This document shows positions 1 to 13,466 of a DNA stretch of 64,000 nt, in pieces. This DNA comes from Nemophila menziesii (Eukaryota; Streptophyta; Magnoliopsida; Boraginales; Hydrophyllaceae), in assembly GCA_029959085.1 (NCBI GenBank), contig JARWIR010000027.1, positions 7,564,001-7,628,000 on the forward strand, given 5' to 3'. Below the pieces are notes generated by a model that ran no database searches, had not been told where the DNA came from, and saw only the letters and a list, made by a program, of their open reading frames with translations. The translations under genes were made by a program, and so were the position numbers. How positions within the stretch are numbered: the stretch's first letter is position 1; each line of letters starts with the position of its first letter.

Positions 1-1352
<1,352 letters not shown>

Positions 1353-1812
1353 ATAATGCGTGTACTGGTTTTTTGCTGAATATTGATAGTTAAAAATAAG
1401 TGTCAATGGACCCAGAAACGAAATCTTTTTGATTATTTCTTATTTTTGTTTTATTACTAATACGATATGAGTACTAAGGTGTGTTTCATGATATTGATCT
1501 TGGAGAGTCTTATGGTCTTAAATAAATCTCTAGTTTTCCTCTGCATTTCGTGTGAAATAAGATTTGGAAATTCATTGCCTTTCTGATACCTTTAGGCATC
1601 CATGAGAGTCTACTTTCAATCATCTGAGAAATCGTGTCTTGTCCAAATGATTTCTCACAAACACCTACATTTCTTTATAGCATACATCGTTGAAGGAGTT
1701 GGGTCTTTTCTGTTCATTTCATTGAGCTCCTCTTTGAAGTTACATTTTCTATTATCTAATTTTCAAGTTTTCCACTTTTATTGTTGATTAGAATTATCTC
1801 TATATTAAATTC
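1353..1812. other. 3' UTR and intergenic DNA
   Basis: AT-rich sequence after the stop codon with no open frame I can support. An AATAAA-like signal at about 1520 could serve polyadenylation of the PGES2-like gene. It ends where similarity to the copia 3' LTR starts. Confidence 0.4.
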
Positions 1813-1961
1813 TATAGCTGAATGCTTGAGAATTTGGAAGAACAAAACCTAAGGAAAAGTTATTAAAGACATCAATGGTGGGATGTATTATTACTAATTC
1901 TTTTTCTTTTCCCGATCTATTAGTATTTATGTATTTTAATTTTTGATTGATTTTTTAAACA
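1813..1961 (+). repeat. 5' LTR remnant of the copia element
   Basis: The sequence from TATAGCTGAATGCTTGAG to TTTTTTAAACA matches 7350-7484 with scattered substitutions and small indels. Similarity stops abruptly at about 1813, so the upstream part of the LTR was lost. Confidence 0.75.
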
Positions 1962-1962
1962 T

Positions 1963-1976
1963 TTCGTATCAGAGTC
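1963..1976 (+). other. Primer binding site (initiator tRNA-Met type)
   Basis: CGTATCAGAGTC directly follows the LTR remnant. It resembles the usual plant copia site TGGTATCAGAGC with a few changes. Confidence 0.65.
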
Positions 1977-2879
1977 TAAAGTATACATCTGCTTTGATAT
2001 TTGTTAAACTTTTATATATTTTATTATGTTCATGCTAGAGTAATTTAGCCAAAATAGTTTTATGAAATCTCTTTTTTTTGTAAAATAAACTTAAAGAATT
2101 ATGAAGAATTATATTCTAAGAAGAATTGACTTTTGAATCATCTAAATCCGTGTTATACATAAAAAAGTTATGGTTATTTTTGTAAAACGGGTTCATTGTG
2201 TTGAATCTAACCCGTCCTACAGTTGAAAATGATCGGAATCTAGTATGATATATGCGACATTTTTGTATTAATTAGGCTTACTGTCTTTTTAAATATTTTT
2301 TTTAAATTTTACTTCGGCCTACATGTAGTTTCATTTTAGATGTCTTATGTATTATATTTATTTTATAAGTATAAATAGGATCATATAAATGAAAATGAAA
2401 TGTACGGTTTATTTTATTTTTTGTTATATTATTTTATATACTTATAAATTTTTTAGCATGATATGTTGGAGTGTTTAAGTGATCTACATAATTTATTTAA
2501 TTAAAGAATAGCCACGACATCGTAGTTAGATAAAATATGTATTATGGTATAAGATCACATAATAAAATTAGACATAATTCATAATTATTTATTGTATATA
2601 ATAGTTTTATCCCAGACAAATATTATTATATTTAAATAATTAATTAGAATACAATATCAAAATATTCGTAATTTACACACGGGGATTATGACTTAATAAC
2701 TGTTTGATAGTTTTATCATTTAGTAACAAGGGGATAATTTTTATATATTGTACCATATGGTGATAAATCTTATTGAATTAAAAATTCAGCCCACAAACAA
2801 TTTTTTATATCTTAGATTTATTTTATGATTTGTATCGCCGAGACATAATATTTATTAATACAAGATCACAACTTTTTAA

Positions 2880-5800
2880 TTTCTCTGATATCCATAGTGT
2901 CATTTCCGAACTTAATGGGGATAATTATAAGTCATGGAAGGAAAGAGTTCTCGTACACTTAGTGGTGGATGGACATCGATGATGCTATTAGGAAAGGTGA
3001 TCCACTTGCTCTCGTACAAAATCAATCCAACAAATATTGCACTTTATGAAAAATGGGAGCGATCCAATCATCTCAGTGTGATGTCCATTAAGACAAAAAT
3101 AACACCAAGCATTCGTGATTCTGTAAATCATCATGATAATGTTTAAAGTTTACTTAAATCCATTGATGACTAGTTCGTCACTTCATAAAAGACCTTAACA
3201 AGCACCCTAATAATGAAGCTCTATTCACTTAAGATCACAAGTGCTAGAGGTGTCCGTGGGCACATCATGCAAATAAGGGTTATTTCGGTCGACTTAAGAA
3301 TATCGAGGTGGAGATGTCCGAGTCTTTTCTTGTGCACTATATTTTGAACACCCATCCAATTCACATGGAACCTTCAAAATATCATGTAACACACATAAAG
3401 ATACATGGTCAATTCATGAACTCATGACCATGTGTGTTTAAGAGGAAGAAAAGTTGCTAATGGAACAAGGTGAAAGTGCAAGGATGTCTACACAAGGAAA
3501 AGGCAAACCAAAGAACAATCAAAATGGGAAAGGAAAAATAACACCTCAAGTTGATAATAAGAAAGAAGCTAAGCATTTTTTTTTTTTGTAAAAAGAAAGG
3601 ACACATGAAGAAGGAATGTGCTAAATTTTTGTTATGAATTTAATACCTTTAATGTTAATATTAAAACATGATGGATTTTTTCTGGTTCTTCAATCCATGT
3701 TGTCAACTCTTTACAGGGTATGCAATACCTAAGGAAACCAGTGGGAAGTGAGCAATGCATCATGTCCGGAAATAATATGGGTTTGCATGTGGAAGCCGGC
3801 GGAACATGTTATTTATATCTAAGTAGTTGTTATGTTTAGAAATGAGAAAAGACTTTTTATGTTCCAATTTTTTCTAGAAACTTGAATTCTGTTTACAGAC
3901 TTGTACCTTTGGGTTATTCATTTACATTTTCATTTTTCAGTATTTTCAATAAATCTAAATATGTTGGGAATGGTATTTTGTCTGAAGGTATTTATTACAT
4001 TACTTTACAAAACAATGTTACTAATAATACTTTTCATGCCCAAATTGGCACACATATAAACAAGGATTCCTCGACTCTATGGGACCGAAGATTAAGGCAT
4101 ATCACTATTGAAAGAATCAAAAGGTTGGTAAAAGATGTAGTACTTAGTACTCTAGATTTTACCGACTTTGAAACATGTGTGGTTGCATTAAGGGAAAGCA
4201 GACCAACAAGTCAAAGAAGGGTTCCAATAGGATTTCAGATATATTAGAAATCATACATACATATATTATTGTCTAGACATGGATATGCATGGTAAGCAAT
4301 ATATTATAACCTTCAATGATGATTACTCACGATATATGTATCTTTACATGTTTCATAGCAAAAGTGAAACATTAGACGCCTTTAAAAGTTTTAAGGCTGA
4401 AGTAGAGAAATATGTCAAAAGCATATACTAAAGATGGGCAAGCACCTGGTCCATTTGCTCAGTTTCTTCAAGAACATGGGACTGTCGCCCAATACACAAT
4501 GCTTGGTTCACCAGACCAGAATGGTGTAGCAGAAAGGAGGAATAGAACATTATTGGACATGATATTAAGTATGCTTAGCAACTCCAATTTTCTTTTAAAA
4601 CCTTGTGGAATGAACCTTTAAAAACGACAATGTATATATTAAATCGATTTCCAACCAAGTCTGTCTCAAAGATACGATTTGAATTATGGAAAGGTTGGAC
4701 ACCGAGTTTGAAACATACGCGCATATACGGATGCCCGTTTGAAGTTGGGATTTATAATCCTCAAGAGAAAAGATTGACCCAAGGACCATCAGTGGATATT
4801 TAATTGGATATGATGAGCATGTCAAAGGTTACAAATTTTACTGTCCATCTCACAACACTAGATTTGTGGAATCAAGAAATGCAAAATTTCTTGAATATGA
4901 CTTGATCAATGGAAGCGATCAAATTAGAAATTTAGTTTCTGATATTAATCATTCAGAATTCAACATACCACTTCAAGTGATAAACTGATTACTGTTCATT
5001 ACACCCCTCAAGTATAACCTAGTGTTAAATGTTCAATCACTAAAGAATCACAAGTTGTTGACAATGTTTCGATAGATCAAGTTGTTCATGATATACTTAG
5101 TATTTATGAACAACAATTTGAACATCATACAGATAATGATGATACAACATTAGGAAGGTCTACCAGATTTAAAAAATTGCCAATTTATAGGGATTATGTA
5201 GTATATATTCAATAATCTGACTATACTTTTGGAGTAAAAAATGATCCTTCCACCTTTTCACAAGCCATAATTTGCAAAGAATCAAATTTATGGTATAACA
5301 CGATGAAAGAGGAAATGAATTCCATGAAAAACAATGATGTATGGGAACTTGTGGAATTTCCTAATAGGGCTAAATCCATTGGTTGTACCTGGGTCTTTAA
5401 AACCAAGAAAGACTCATTAGGAAATATCCATCAATACAAAGCTAGACTTTTTGCTAAGGGATTTACTTAGAAAGAAGGAATTGATTACACAAAGACTTTT
5501 TCTCCAGTATCTAAGAAATATTCTTTACGCATTATTTTAGCATTAGTCATACATTTTGATCTTAAATTGCACCAAATGGATGTGAATATGACATTCCTTA
5601 ATGGAGATCTAGAGGAGGAGGTTTATATGAAACAACCTGAAGGTTTTATCTCTAGTGATGGTGAGTAGTTAGTTGGTAAGCTTAAGAAATCCATATACCG
5701 GATTAAAACAAGCTTCCTGTTAATAGTATTTTAAATTTCATGGAGTAGTTTCATCATTTGGATTTTTTGAAAACTCCACGGATCAATGTATATACCAAAA

Positions 5801-6790
5801 TATTAGTGGGAGAAAAATATGTGGACGATATTTTGCTTGTAACTAATGACAGGGGTTTGCTTCATGAGGTGAAATAACTTCTCTCTAAAAAATTTGACAT
5901 GAAAGATATAGGTGAGGCGTCTTATGTCATTGACATTAAGATTCATAAGACATATTCCAAGGTGTCTTGGATTTGTCTTAGAAAGCCTATATTAATAAAG
6001 TTTTAGAGATATTTTGGATGAAGGATTAGTCACCAAGTGTTGCTCCCATAGTGAAGGATGATAAATTCAAATAGAATCAAACTCCAAAGAATGATTTAGA
6101 GAGAGAACATATGAAGAACATTCCATATTCTTATGCTATCGGAAGTTTGATGTATGCTCAGGTTTGCACAAGACTTGATATCACATTGTAGTTGGAATGT
6201 TAGGTAGATATCAGAGTAACCTAGGTATTGACCATGGGAAAGATTCAAAGAAAGTAATGAGATATATTCAAGGAACCAATGAGTATATGCTTATGTATTA
6301 GAAAAAAACAATTTAAAGGTGGTCAGATTCTCAATCTGATATTGCTGGTTGTGTTGATTCATGCAAGTCAACATCTATATACATTTTTATGATGGTCGGT
6401 GGAGCTGTTTCATGGAGAAGAGTCAAATAGACTACGACTGCAACTTCTACTATGGAAGCTGAGTTCGTCTCTTGTTTCAGGGCTATTTCACAAGGTGTAT
6501 TTCTTAATGGTTTTGTATGTGGACTTAGAATTATGGATTCTATCTCTAGACCATTAAGAATATTTTGAGACAATTCAACAACTGTTTTTTAGCTAAAAAC
6601 AATAATAGTGGAAGTCGAAGTAAGCACATTGGCATTAAATATTTAGCCATAAAGGAACGTGTTAAAGATAAAAAGGTGTCCATTAACACATTAATGCCGA
6701 ATTAATGATCATTGATCCATTGACTAAAGGCATTCAACCAATGAAATTCAAGGATCATATAGTGAATATGGGGCTTGGTCGCATCATGTA
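2880..6790 (+). pseudogene. Ty1/copia gag-pol polyprotein, degenerate
   Basis: Fragments in several frames follow copia order. Gag includes LNGDNYKSWKERV (about 2912) and a damaged zinc knuckle KKKGHMKKEC (about 3585-3630), where a T-run has replaced part of the first half. The GAG-pre-integrase segment WDRRLRHITIERIKRL is at about 4080. The integrase core includes FNDDYSRYMY (about 4310) and SPDQNGVAERRNRTLLDM (about 4508-4563). Reverse transcriptase shows WELVEFPNRAKSIGCTWVFK (about 5343) and [26 protein letters not shown] (read in pieces at 5572-5650); RNase H runs to about 6750. Stops occur inside integrase, RT and RNase H. No protein can be made from it. Confidence 0.85.
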
Positions 6791-6795
6791 GTGTT

Positions 6796-7484
6796 TATTC
6801 GTATGATACTATCATTAATAATATTATTATCTATTGTGATGTTTTCTCATATACTTTGCGCACCTTAATATCAATTGAGAAAATCATTTAGTTAGGACCA
6901 AGAATAAGCATATAGTTTATTCATTAAATATAGTTACAATATAAAAAATGAAGAGATCAATATATTGTGATACATGGAAGATACTACTCCCTCATTATTG
7001 GAGGACTTATCGCCATGATTCATATATTTATGTTATGATTAAGTATAATGTTTGGATCAAATGGGAGAATATAAGCCTATATTTTATATTTGATAAATAA
7101 AAATAAACTCATGACTTTTGGCTTTTCATGATCCAACATTAATTCATCTTCTAATTTTATCTTAATCATTTTTTTACATTAATCTTATGCAAATGAAAAG
7201 TTTTAACACTTTTCTTTTAACCATTTGCAAATGAAAGGTTGTAACACCTAATTCATTGTCATTAAAAGTTTAATGGAGCTTGGATATATAAACTAGTGTT
7301 TTGGTCCCTAAACTCATTCATTAAAACATAGAAAAATATACACCATCTATAGTTGAATGCTTGAGACTTTGGAAGAACAAAACTTAAGGAAAAGTTTCTA
7401 AAGTGGGATGTACCATTACTAATTATTATTTTCCCGATCTATTTAGTTAGTAATTCTGAATTTTTTGATTGATTTTTCTAAACA
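6796..7484 (+). repeat. 3' LTR of the copia element
   Basis: Starts shortly after the end of RNase H and a purine-rich GAATATGGGGCTTGG; the left boundary is approximate. It contains a TATA-like TATATAAACTAG near 7284 and ends AAACA at 7484. Its last 135 bp match the 5' LTR remnant. Confidence 0.6.
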
Positions 7485-8084
7485 TACTCAACTTGCATGG
7501 GATTATTGTTTATATTTTCTAATAATATAAGTTTTACCTTATGTTAATACAACATATATATGCTCACTCAACGACTTCATTCGATCCAATTCACGTAAAA
7601 TCCACCTGGTAGAGTCTATTCTATTAGATTGACGCCGTTTGTGGGAAAGAAAAAAATTTCTAACACATTGAGATACCATATACCACAATTGAAATCAAAT
7701 AAAAAATTCTTATACAAAAATAAAATTATAGTGGAGGACCTTCAGTTCTCCATATAATCAAAATCTGACGAGCATATCAATCAAAATGATGGTAAAAAAC
7801 TACTTGATGCAAGCATCACCCTTCCAAGAAAAGAAAATATGAGGAGCTCACATCGTTGAGCATCCAAATAAGAAGCCATCTATCCATAGTAACCATATAC
7901 AAAAGTGCAACCCTCTGTGTCCATATCTGTTATCACAATAATAGCTAAGGAATCATGGTAGTAAATAATCCAGATTATCAAACTCAAAATTCAAGGTGCC
8001 CAAACAAGCGAAAACCAAGTTACACGCTAACTCATTATGTGATTGGAATATGCTATTAGTAAGTAGGCATCATTGTTATCACAC
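7485..8084 (-). other. Interrupted remnant of an older element (left part)
   Basis: No intact gene. The CACAC target duplication of element A shows that this stretch was once continuous with 18101-18235, which carries a minus-strand primer site and LTR. It is therefore probably part of the internal region of an older minus-strand gypsy element, but I cannot match its sequence to a domain. A plus-strand TTGACGCCGTTTGTGGGAA at about 7631 resembles another gypsy primer site and may mark a further scrap. Confidence 0.35.
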
Positions 8085-9609
8085 TGATGTCTCCTCATTT
8101 GTGATAGATTTATATTAGGATAAGACATCATTTTTAGTGATTTAGAAGTCATAATAGTCGATTTTCTTGAAATTAGTGCACTTTCCTATCTTCAGTCTTG
8201 ATTTAGTAAAATAATATTTTTAGAGCATATTGGATTTAATTGTTTATTTAGTGTGAAGTTTTAAAGATAATTATGGATATTAATTAGAGTCCAAGTCAAA
8301 GACTACAAGATATGGAAAGAGATTAGCATGGTAATTGGAGATAAGGAAACAAAAGCTAAAAATATGGAATAGGAAAAGCTGCCTAAATCTGAATTTCTGC
8401 AGCTATGCCTAAAGAAGTGGTGATAACTCCAAAAGGAAGCCGATTTTGGAAGATTCCTTTTATATGGACGTAGATAATTCGCTAAGGATTCTTTTGGTAT
8501 ATTGTGGAGCAAAAACCGACCAATAACGAAGAAGATATGCTCAAAACAGTTCAGCATAAATTTATCTTTATTTCCATACGAATTTGAGTTGGGCTTTCCA
8601 TTACTTTACCTCTCCCTCAAGAAAACGAATTAGGTCTTCTAAACACCTATAAATACACCCTTATATCACTTGTAAATCATCCTTGCCTCATAGTAATTAG
8701 TTCTTAAGGTTTTATTCTTCCAGTTTATTGTAGAGAGCAAGATGATGTCTTTTGTAATTTCTTTTAGTTTATTTCCATTAGGTATGAACTAAACTTCCCA
8801 TAGCTTCGGTTTTGCATCATGTATAATCTATGAATTCTAATTCTTCTATTTAAGTTTCTTTGGGAATTACATGTTTTAATCTGATATTACCCTCTTACCT
8901 TTATATTTGCTTATGTGTTTTGATTTATTGTCTGTCCTAGAACTGATCACTTTAGGATTGTTTTAATAGTAGTTAGATGGTCACCTTAGATGGGTGTTTA
9001 ACTATTGAACCACCACATAACATCTAGTGTCGATATTAGTCCTGACAAAACTGATTCTAACTAGATAGTCATTAGGGTATGATTTAATCACCATATCACC
9101 AATTGAATGAATTGTTTGCTTAGGAGGGCCTTAGTAGCGTTTGATAACCCTATTTGAAACAGATTCTTGGTTGTGCCGTAGCCCCCTTAGTCGCTCTCAA
9201 GGTCTAAGGAATGGGAATTTAGAATCCTGACTAAGTATACAAGAGCTAATATTCTCCCTTATTAACTAGATCTAAAGGAATTAGAATGATTAGTGCATAC
9301 TAGCAAAACCTAAGCTATATCTCTCATCTCATATTCGTAGTAATTTAATTTATTGTCTTTAATTTTTTAGTTTTAATTATTAATTACGAAATTCTATTGC
9401 TTTTATTTTCTGTCTTTAATTATTTACCTTTACTCGTTATTGCTACCCATTCGACTAGCACACTTAAGTCCCTGAGAACGAACTCAACTTACTAACTAAA
9501 ACTTGCATACGTCCTGTAATACTTGCAGTACTGTTCCTGTCTAGGGTGACAGTGCGTAGTTTTCTTGACTTATATTTATCTTATTTATATCACACCCTAG
9601 GAGACACCA
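8085..9609 (+). repeat. 5' LTR of element A
   Basis: 1525 bp, TG..CA ends. A TATA box (TATAAATA, 8648-8655) lies in CCTATAAATACACCC and probably sets the transcript start near 8680. Matches 16580-18100 along its whole length with few differences. Confidence 0.92.
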
Positions 9610-9615
9610 AGTTTT

Positions 9616-9633
9616 TGGCGCCGCTGCCGGGGA
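9616..9633 (+). other. Primer binding site, tRNA-Asp type
   Basis: TGGCGCCGCTGCCGGGGA lies six bases after the LTR. It is complementary to the 3' end of plant tRNA-Asp with one difference, as is usual for the Athila lineage. Confidence 0.85.
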
Positions 9634-9764
9634 CTTGTGTCTCGTTAGCGTGTGGGTTATCTAATTCGAGTAGTAGTTTTAATTAATTTTTGTTTTTCAG
9701 TTTTTAGTTTTAATTTTTCTGGATTTACGCTTGTGGTTTGTTTTAGTCTTTTTCAGGTTTCACA

Positions 9765-11061
9765 GTGTTTAATTCTTGGCCTCCGTTACCGGAGCCTGAG
9801 AGGAGCTTCAGATCTTATAATAAACGTGTTCGTGAGGAAAGAGCTGAAAGAAGAGCTATGGCAGGCATGCAAGAACAGTTAGATCCACCTGGAGGATTAC
9901 CTTACTTTGCACCAGGAGGACCTCCAGCATTTATTCCACCTGGTGTACAACAACAACTAGGAGGAGGTAATGGGCAGATTAATCAACAGAATTGAGTACA
10001 ACAAGACCTCCCTGGTCTTCATGTACCGTTCCATGTTCAACCAATAGGTTACCGTCCTCCAGAGATCCAGAATATCAAATTTAGACCCGATCCGGGTATG
10101 CTTAGTCAATTTCAAAGTTTTGGACTCTACAGTGGTACAACAATTCAAGATCCGGTAAGATCGATTCAGAAGTTCATGCAGATTTGTGATGCCTATATTA
10201 CTCCTGGCATTACACGCGAGCAACTGTATTGTCATATGTTTTCGTTCTTCTTGACCGGTAGAGCTAGCGAATGGCTAGAAAGACAACCACCTGGAACAAT
10301 TAATTCTTGGACAGAACTTCAAGCAGCGTTCTTTAACCGTTTATATCCGAAGATCATGAGACTCAAAGATCAAACCGAGCTTGCAAGATTTTGTCAAGAA
10401 GATGGAGGAACAGTAGGCGAGTCATGGACAAGGTTTCAACATAAATTAGCTAGATGTCCGCTTTATGGTTATACACCCGCTCTACAACTTGCTATATTCT
10501 ATGAAGGTCTTAATGATAAAGGTAGAGAGAAGGTGGATAACATTGGAAAGGGTAATTTTGTGTCCATGAATCATAATGAAGCTTCCGATGTCTTGGAAAA
10601 TATTATTGAACAAGAAAGGAGTTGGCCTTCAACGCGAGCTCCTATAGCAAAGACCCGAGGAACGCTTCGTTTAGATGCAGAAACTGCGAACTCAGCTCAA
10701 ATATCCGCGTTAGAAAATCAAAGAGCTGAAATTAGAGATGTAAAATAATTTAGCCGCAACGAACGTAGTACAAGAAGCACAAGGTTGTCAACAATGTGGG
10801 GTTAATAATCATACATGGGAAGAGTGCGAAACAAATCCACAATCTGTGTACTTCATATCCAACCGAGGAGGCTATCAATGGGGTAACCGAAATCATCCGG
10901 GTATGCAGTATTCAAATCCTCAAGGGCCGCTAATCCTGGTCATTATCAACCGCGCCCCCAGAACAACTCTTTCCAACCTAGAGGTCAGTATTAAAATCAA
11001 TATCAAAATAGACCTGCTCCCCCTCAACAACCTGTTCAAGATGCCTATACCGATGCGTTAG
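9765..11061 (+). pseudogene. Gag of element A (broken)
   Basis: One frame starting at ATG 9765 encodes a short basic/proline-glycine-rich leader, then the gag core: GMLSQFQSFGLYSG, FFLTGRASEWLERQPPG, ARFCQEDGGTVGESWTRFQ, up to about 10640. This is the retrotransposon gag fold that forms the particle shell. Breaks: TGA at 9993-9995 (CGA in element C, so probably a CpG C-to-T change), a frameshift near 10743 and another near 10925. In the shifted frame an intact CCHC knuckle follows (CQQCGVNNHTWEEC, 10787-10828), the nucleic-acid-binding part. It then runs through a proline/glutamine-rich stretch into the next reading frame at 11100, with which it was presumably one polyprotein. Confidence 0.85.
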
Positions 11062-11099
11062 ATTAGAAAGCTTTACCACAGTATCCTCAAGAGGGATCT

Positions 11100-12575
11100 A
11101 TGGATAATCAACAAATAGTACAAATCTTGAACCGTTTGACCACAAATTTGAACGCTCAGGAAGAGAAAGCCCGAGGACAAGATGCCGCACTTCAGATTTT
11201 AGGTACTCAAGTAGAACAGTTAAAAAAAGTTCTAACAAATTTAATGGAACAGAAAGAAGTAAAGGCAATCGAAGGAGGTGCTGAAAATGTTGGGTTCGAA
11301 GCTTGTAAGGCTATTTGCCTTGAAATTGAAGAAGAAAAAAAGGAAGTACCGCATGCTGCCGTTAGTGCCGTGGAAGTTCCGAGTACCGAAGAAGAACCAA
11401 CCAAGTCTAGCCCCGTGGACTCTGACTGTTCTGAGGTTTATGTGGAGGACGATCCAGAGAAAGCCGAATTTATACAGCTTCTGAAGAAGATGGAAGAGGA
11501 AATTCGATCGGTTATGGATTATCAAGCTGAGCTAGATATAGAGAAAGAGAAAGAAGATGAAGTTGCACCTGCTGTGCAAGAAGAAGAAGAAAAAGAGAAG
11601 GTGGAACCGCCACCTGTTGTTCAAACAGTGTCACCAACCATTCCTGATACAAATCCTAAGGATAGCACTGTACTCAAGACATTTGTAGAGGCGTATACAC
11701 CTGAAAATATCAACGCCCAAATGCTTGAGATTGAGAAGAAGGGACTTACAACACAACAAGTTTTTACGCAAGTTATTCCTGAGAAAGAAACGAGCGTAGA
11801 GATCCCAAGAGAGAATCTGAGAGTTTCAAGAAGAAGTGAACAAGAGCTACCAGCAAAGCTTAATGATCCGGGAAGTTTTAACCTTCCTATTCAAATTAAT
11901 GGTATGCTCAAGGTGAATGCTATGTACGATGTGGGTTCTGGTGTGAATCTTATGCCTAAGTCCGTGTTCGATAGACTTGGACTTCAGAAATCAGATAAAA
12001 CTCCAGTGAAGTTGCAGTTCGCTGACAACTCAGTTACAAGGACATGGGGAACAGTGGAGGACGTCTTAGTCCGTGCAGGTAGTATCGCCATCCCTACTGA
12101 CTTTGTTATACTTGAGTTTGATGCAGACTAGCAGGTTCCAATCATACTTGGATGGCCTTTCATGGCCACAAGTTAAAGTGTCATCAACTTCCAAGAAGGG
12201 ACCATCACCCTCCATGCAAAGAACGTATCCGAGACCTTCTATGTCTTGGGTAAGAAACCGAGGAAGTTAGATCCCACCGTTCCTGTCATCCACAGCCTTT
12301 CACATCACAAAGTCCCTCCTGAGAAGATCCACTTAAAGCCTGTGGATACTGAGCCAAACATTGAGTTTGGGGTTGGCCATGAAGTTCTATGGAAAGCTCA
12401 CAAACGCGAGAATAGGCCACGTAGTTTCAAAGACTCGTGGATGGGACCATTCATTGTCACTAAGGTGGTTTCAGCCAAGGTAATAGAAATCCGACCCAAG
12501 AAGGGGGTCAAGCGCAGATTAGTTGACGTTCATAGGCTAACTCGTTGTTGGGGAGGATATATTCTCAAATCTTGA
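11100..12575 (+). pseudogene. Coiled-coil, retropepsin and integrase tail of element A
   Basis: One frame with two stops (TAG 12129, TAA about 12174; both positions are sense codons in C). In order: a coiled-coil-like segment (11100-11260), a long acidic E/P-rich linker, a retropepsin (about 11850-12230) with the active-site motif DVGSGVNLMP, then directly the segment LWKAHKRENRPRSFKDSWMG plus PFIVTKVV, ending RCWGGYILKS. The last part resembles the GPY/F module at the C-terminus of gypsy integrases. Between protease and tail there is no trace of reverse transcriptase, RNase H or the integrase core. The motif has D-V-G rather than the common D-S/T-G; D-x-G variants are usual in Athila-type proteases. 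Confidence 0.85.
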
Positions 12576-12800
12576 TCGAGGTAACGCGTCTAACTTTGAA
12601 AGACGTTAAACTAAAGTGCTGTACGGGAGACAACTCGCAAATTTTTTAAGTTTTTATGTCTTTTACGTTTTTAGTTTATGTTTAGTTTAGTTTTTTTAGT
12701 TGATATTGCATATTTGAGAAAGGTATTAGTGTTTTTGATGCTTAGGTAATGGAGAAATCGAGTTCGAGAGGAGAAATAAAAATTTTCGGAAAATTCTGAC

Positions 12801-13046
12801 CATCGGACCGGTATACCGGACCTCAGCCCCGGTATAGCGCTGAGGACAAAAAACCGTGACACGGGTATGTAGCTTGGGTTTATTGCCGAGACGAAAATAA
12901 ATTACAAAATTCGGTCCGGTATACCGGAGGATATGCCCGGTATACCGCTGGGCAAGAAAACCCGTGACACGGGTATATGACGCGGGTATTTTGACGAGAC
13001 GAAAAAATGGAACACTGATGGGTCCGGTATACCGGAGCGCGCCGCT
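12801..13046 (+). promoter_or_regulatory. Array of CCGGTATACCGG palindromes (element A)
   Basis: A CG-rich island in AT-rich DNA. CCGGTATACCGG occurs at 12808-12819, 12917-12928 and 13024-13035, with variants at about 12829 and 12937, and CCGTGACACGGG inverted repeats at about 12855 and 12962. The array ends about 38 bp before a TATA box. This suggests a protein-binding upstream element for an internal promoter driving ORF3; the function is inference. Confidence 0.6.
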
Positions 13047-13072
13047 GGAGAGAGACAGTTGCGATTTAGGTG

Positions 13073-13080
13073 TATAAAAG
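13073..13080 (+). promoter_or_regulatory. Internal TATA box before ORF3 (element A)
   Basis: TATAAAAG, just downstream of the palindrome array and about 390 bp before the ORF3 start. A TATA-like box sits at the matching place in C and F. The 13081-13466 stretch would be a C/A-rich 5' leader. Confidence 0.5.
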
Positions 13081-13466
13081 AGGGTTAATGCTTTTAATTC
13101 CGAATTTCATAAACCTCAAGCCTCTCTTTCTTCTCCAAAACTCTCCCAACTCCATTAAAGCTCATTAAAACTTTCACCAATCATGAAAACACTACCCAAT
13201 CATCAAGGAAAACACACCAAATCTTCTCTCCACCTCATTACAAAGGAGATTCAAGCACCCAACACATCCAATTGAAGAATCAAGAGATCAAATTTTCAAA
13301 ATTCATCCTACAATTTCTTAAATCCAAGCCAATCCATCAAGAACCCACCTCACCCACATAGAGATTCATCATCCATTCATCTTTCCTAAGCCAAATCAAG
13401 CTTGTTCAACCAAAAATGTTCAAATTTCAAGAGTTGTTAAAGCTTTGAGTTGGGGGTTAATTGAGG

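Larger units (their letters stand above)
1813..7484 (+). mobile_element. Decayed Ty1/copia LTR retrotransposon
   Basis: A copia-order element: LTR remnant, primer site complementary to initiator tRNA-Met, gag, integrase, reverse transcriptase, RNase H, LTR. The 5' LTR keeps only its last ~150 bp (1813-1961), matched by 7350-7484. The coding region has many stops and frameshifts, so this is an old, dead copy about 0.5 kb from the PGES2-like gene. Confidence 0.85.

Noticed and set aside
7631..7650. Gypsy-type primer site TTGACGCCGTTTGTGGGAA on the plus strand
   Set aside because: Resembles known primer sites, but I could not find a matching LTR end or gag, so no element is called.
12801..13046. 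CRISPR-like spaced repeats
   Set aside because: Units are short palindromes with irregular spacing in a plant retroelement, with no cas genes.
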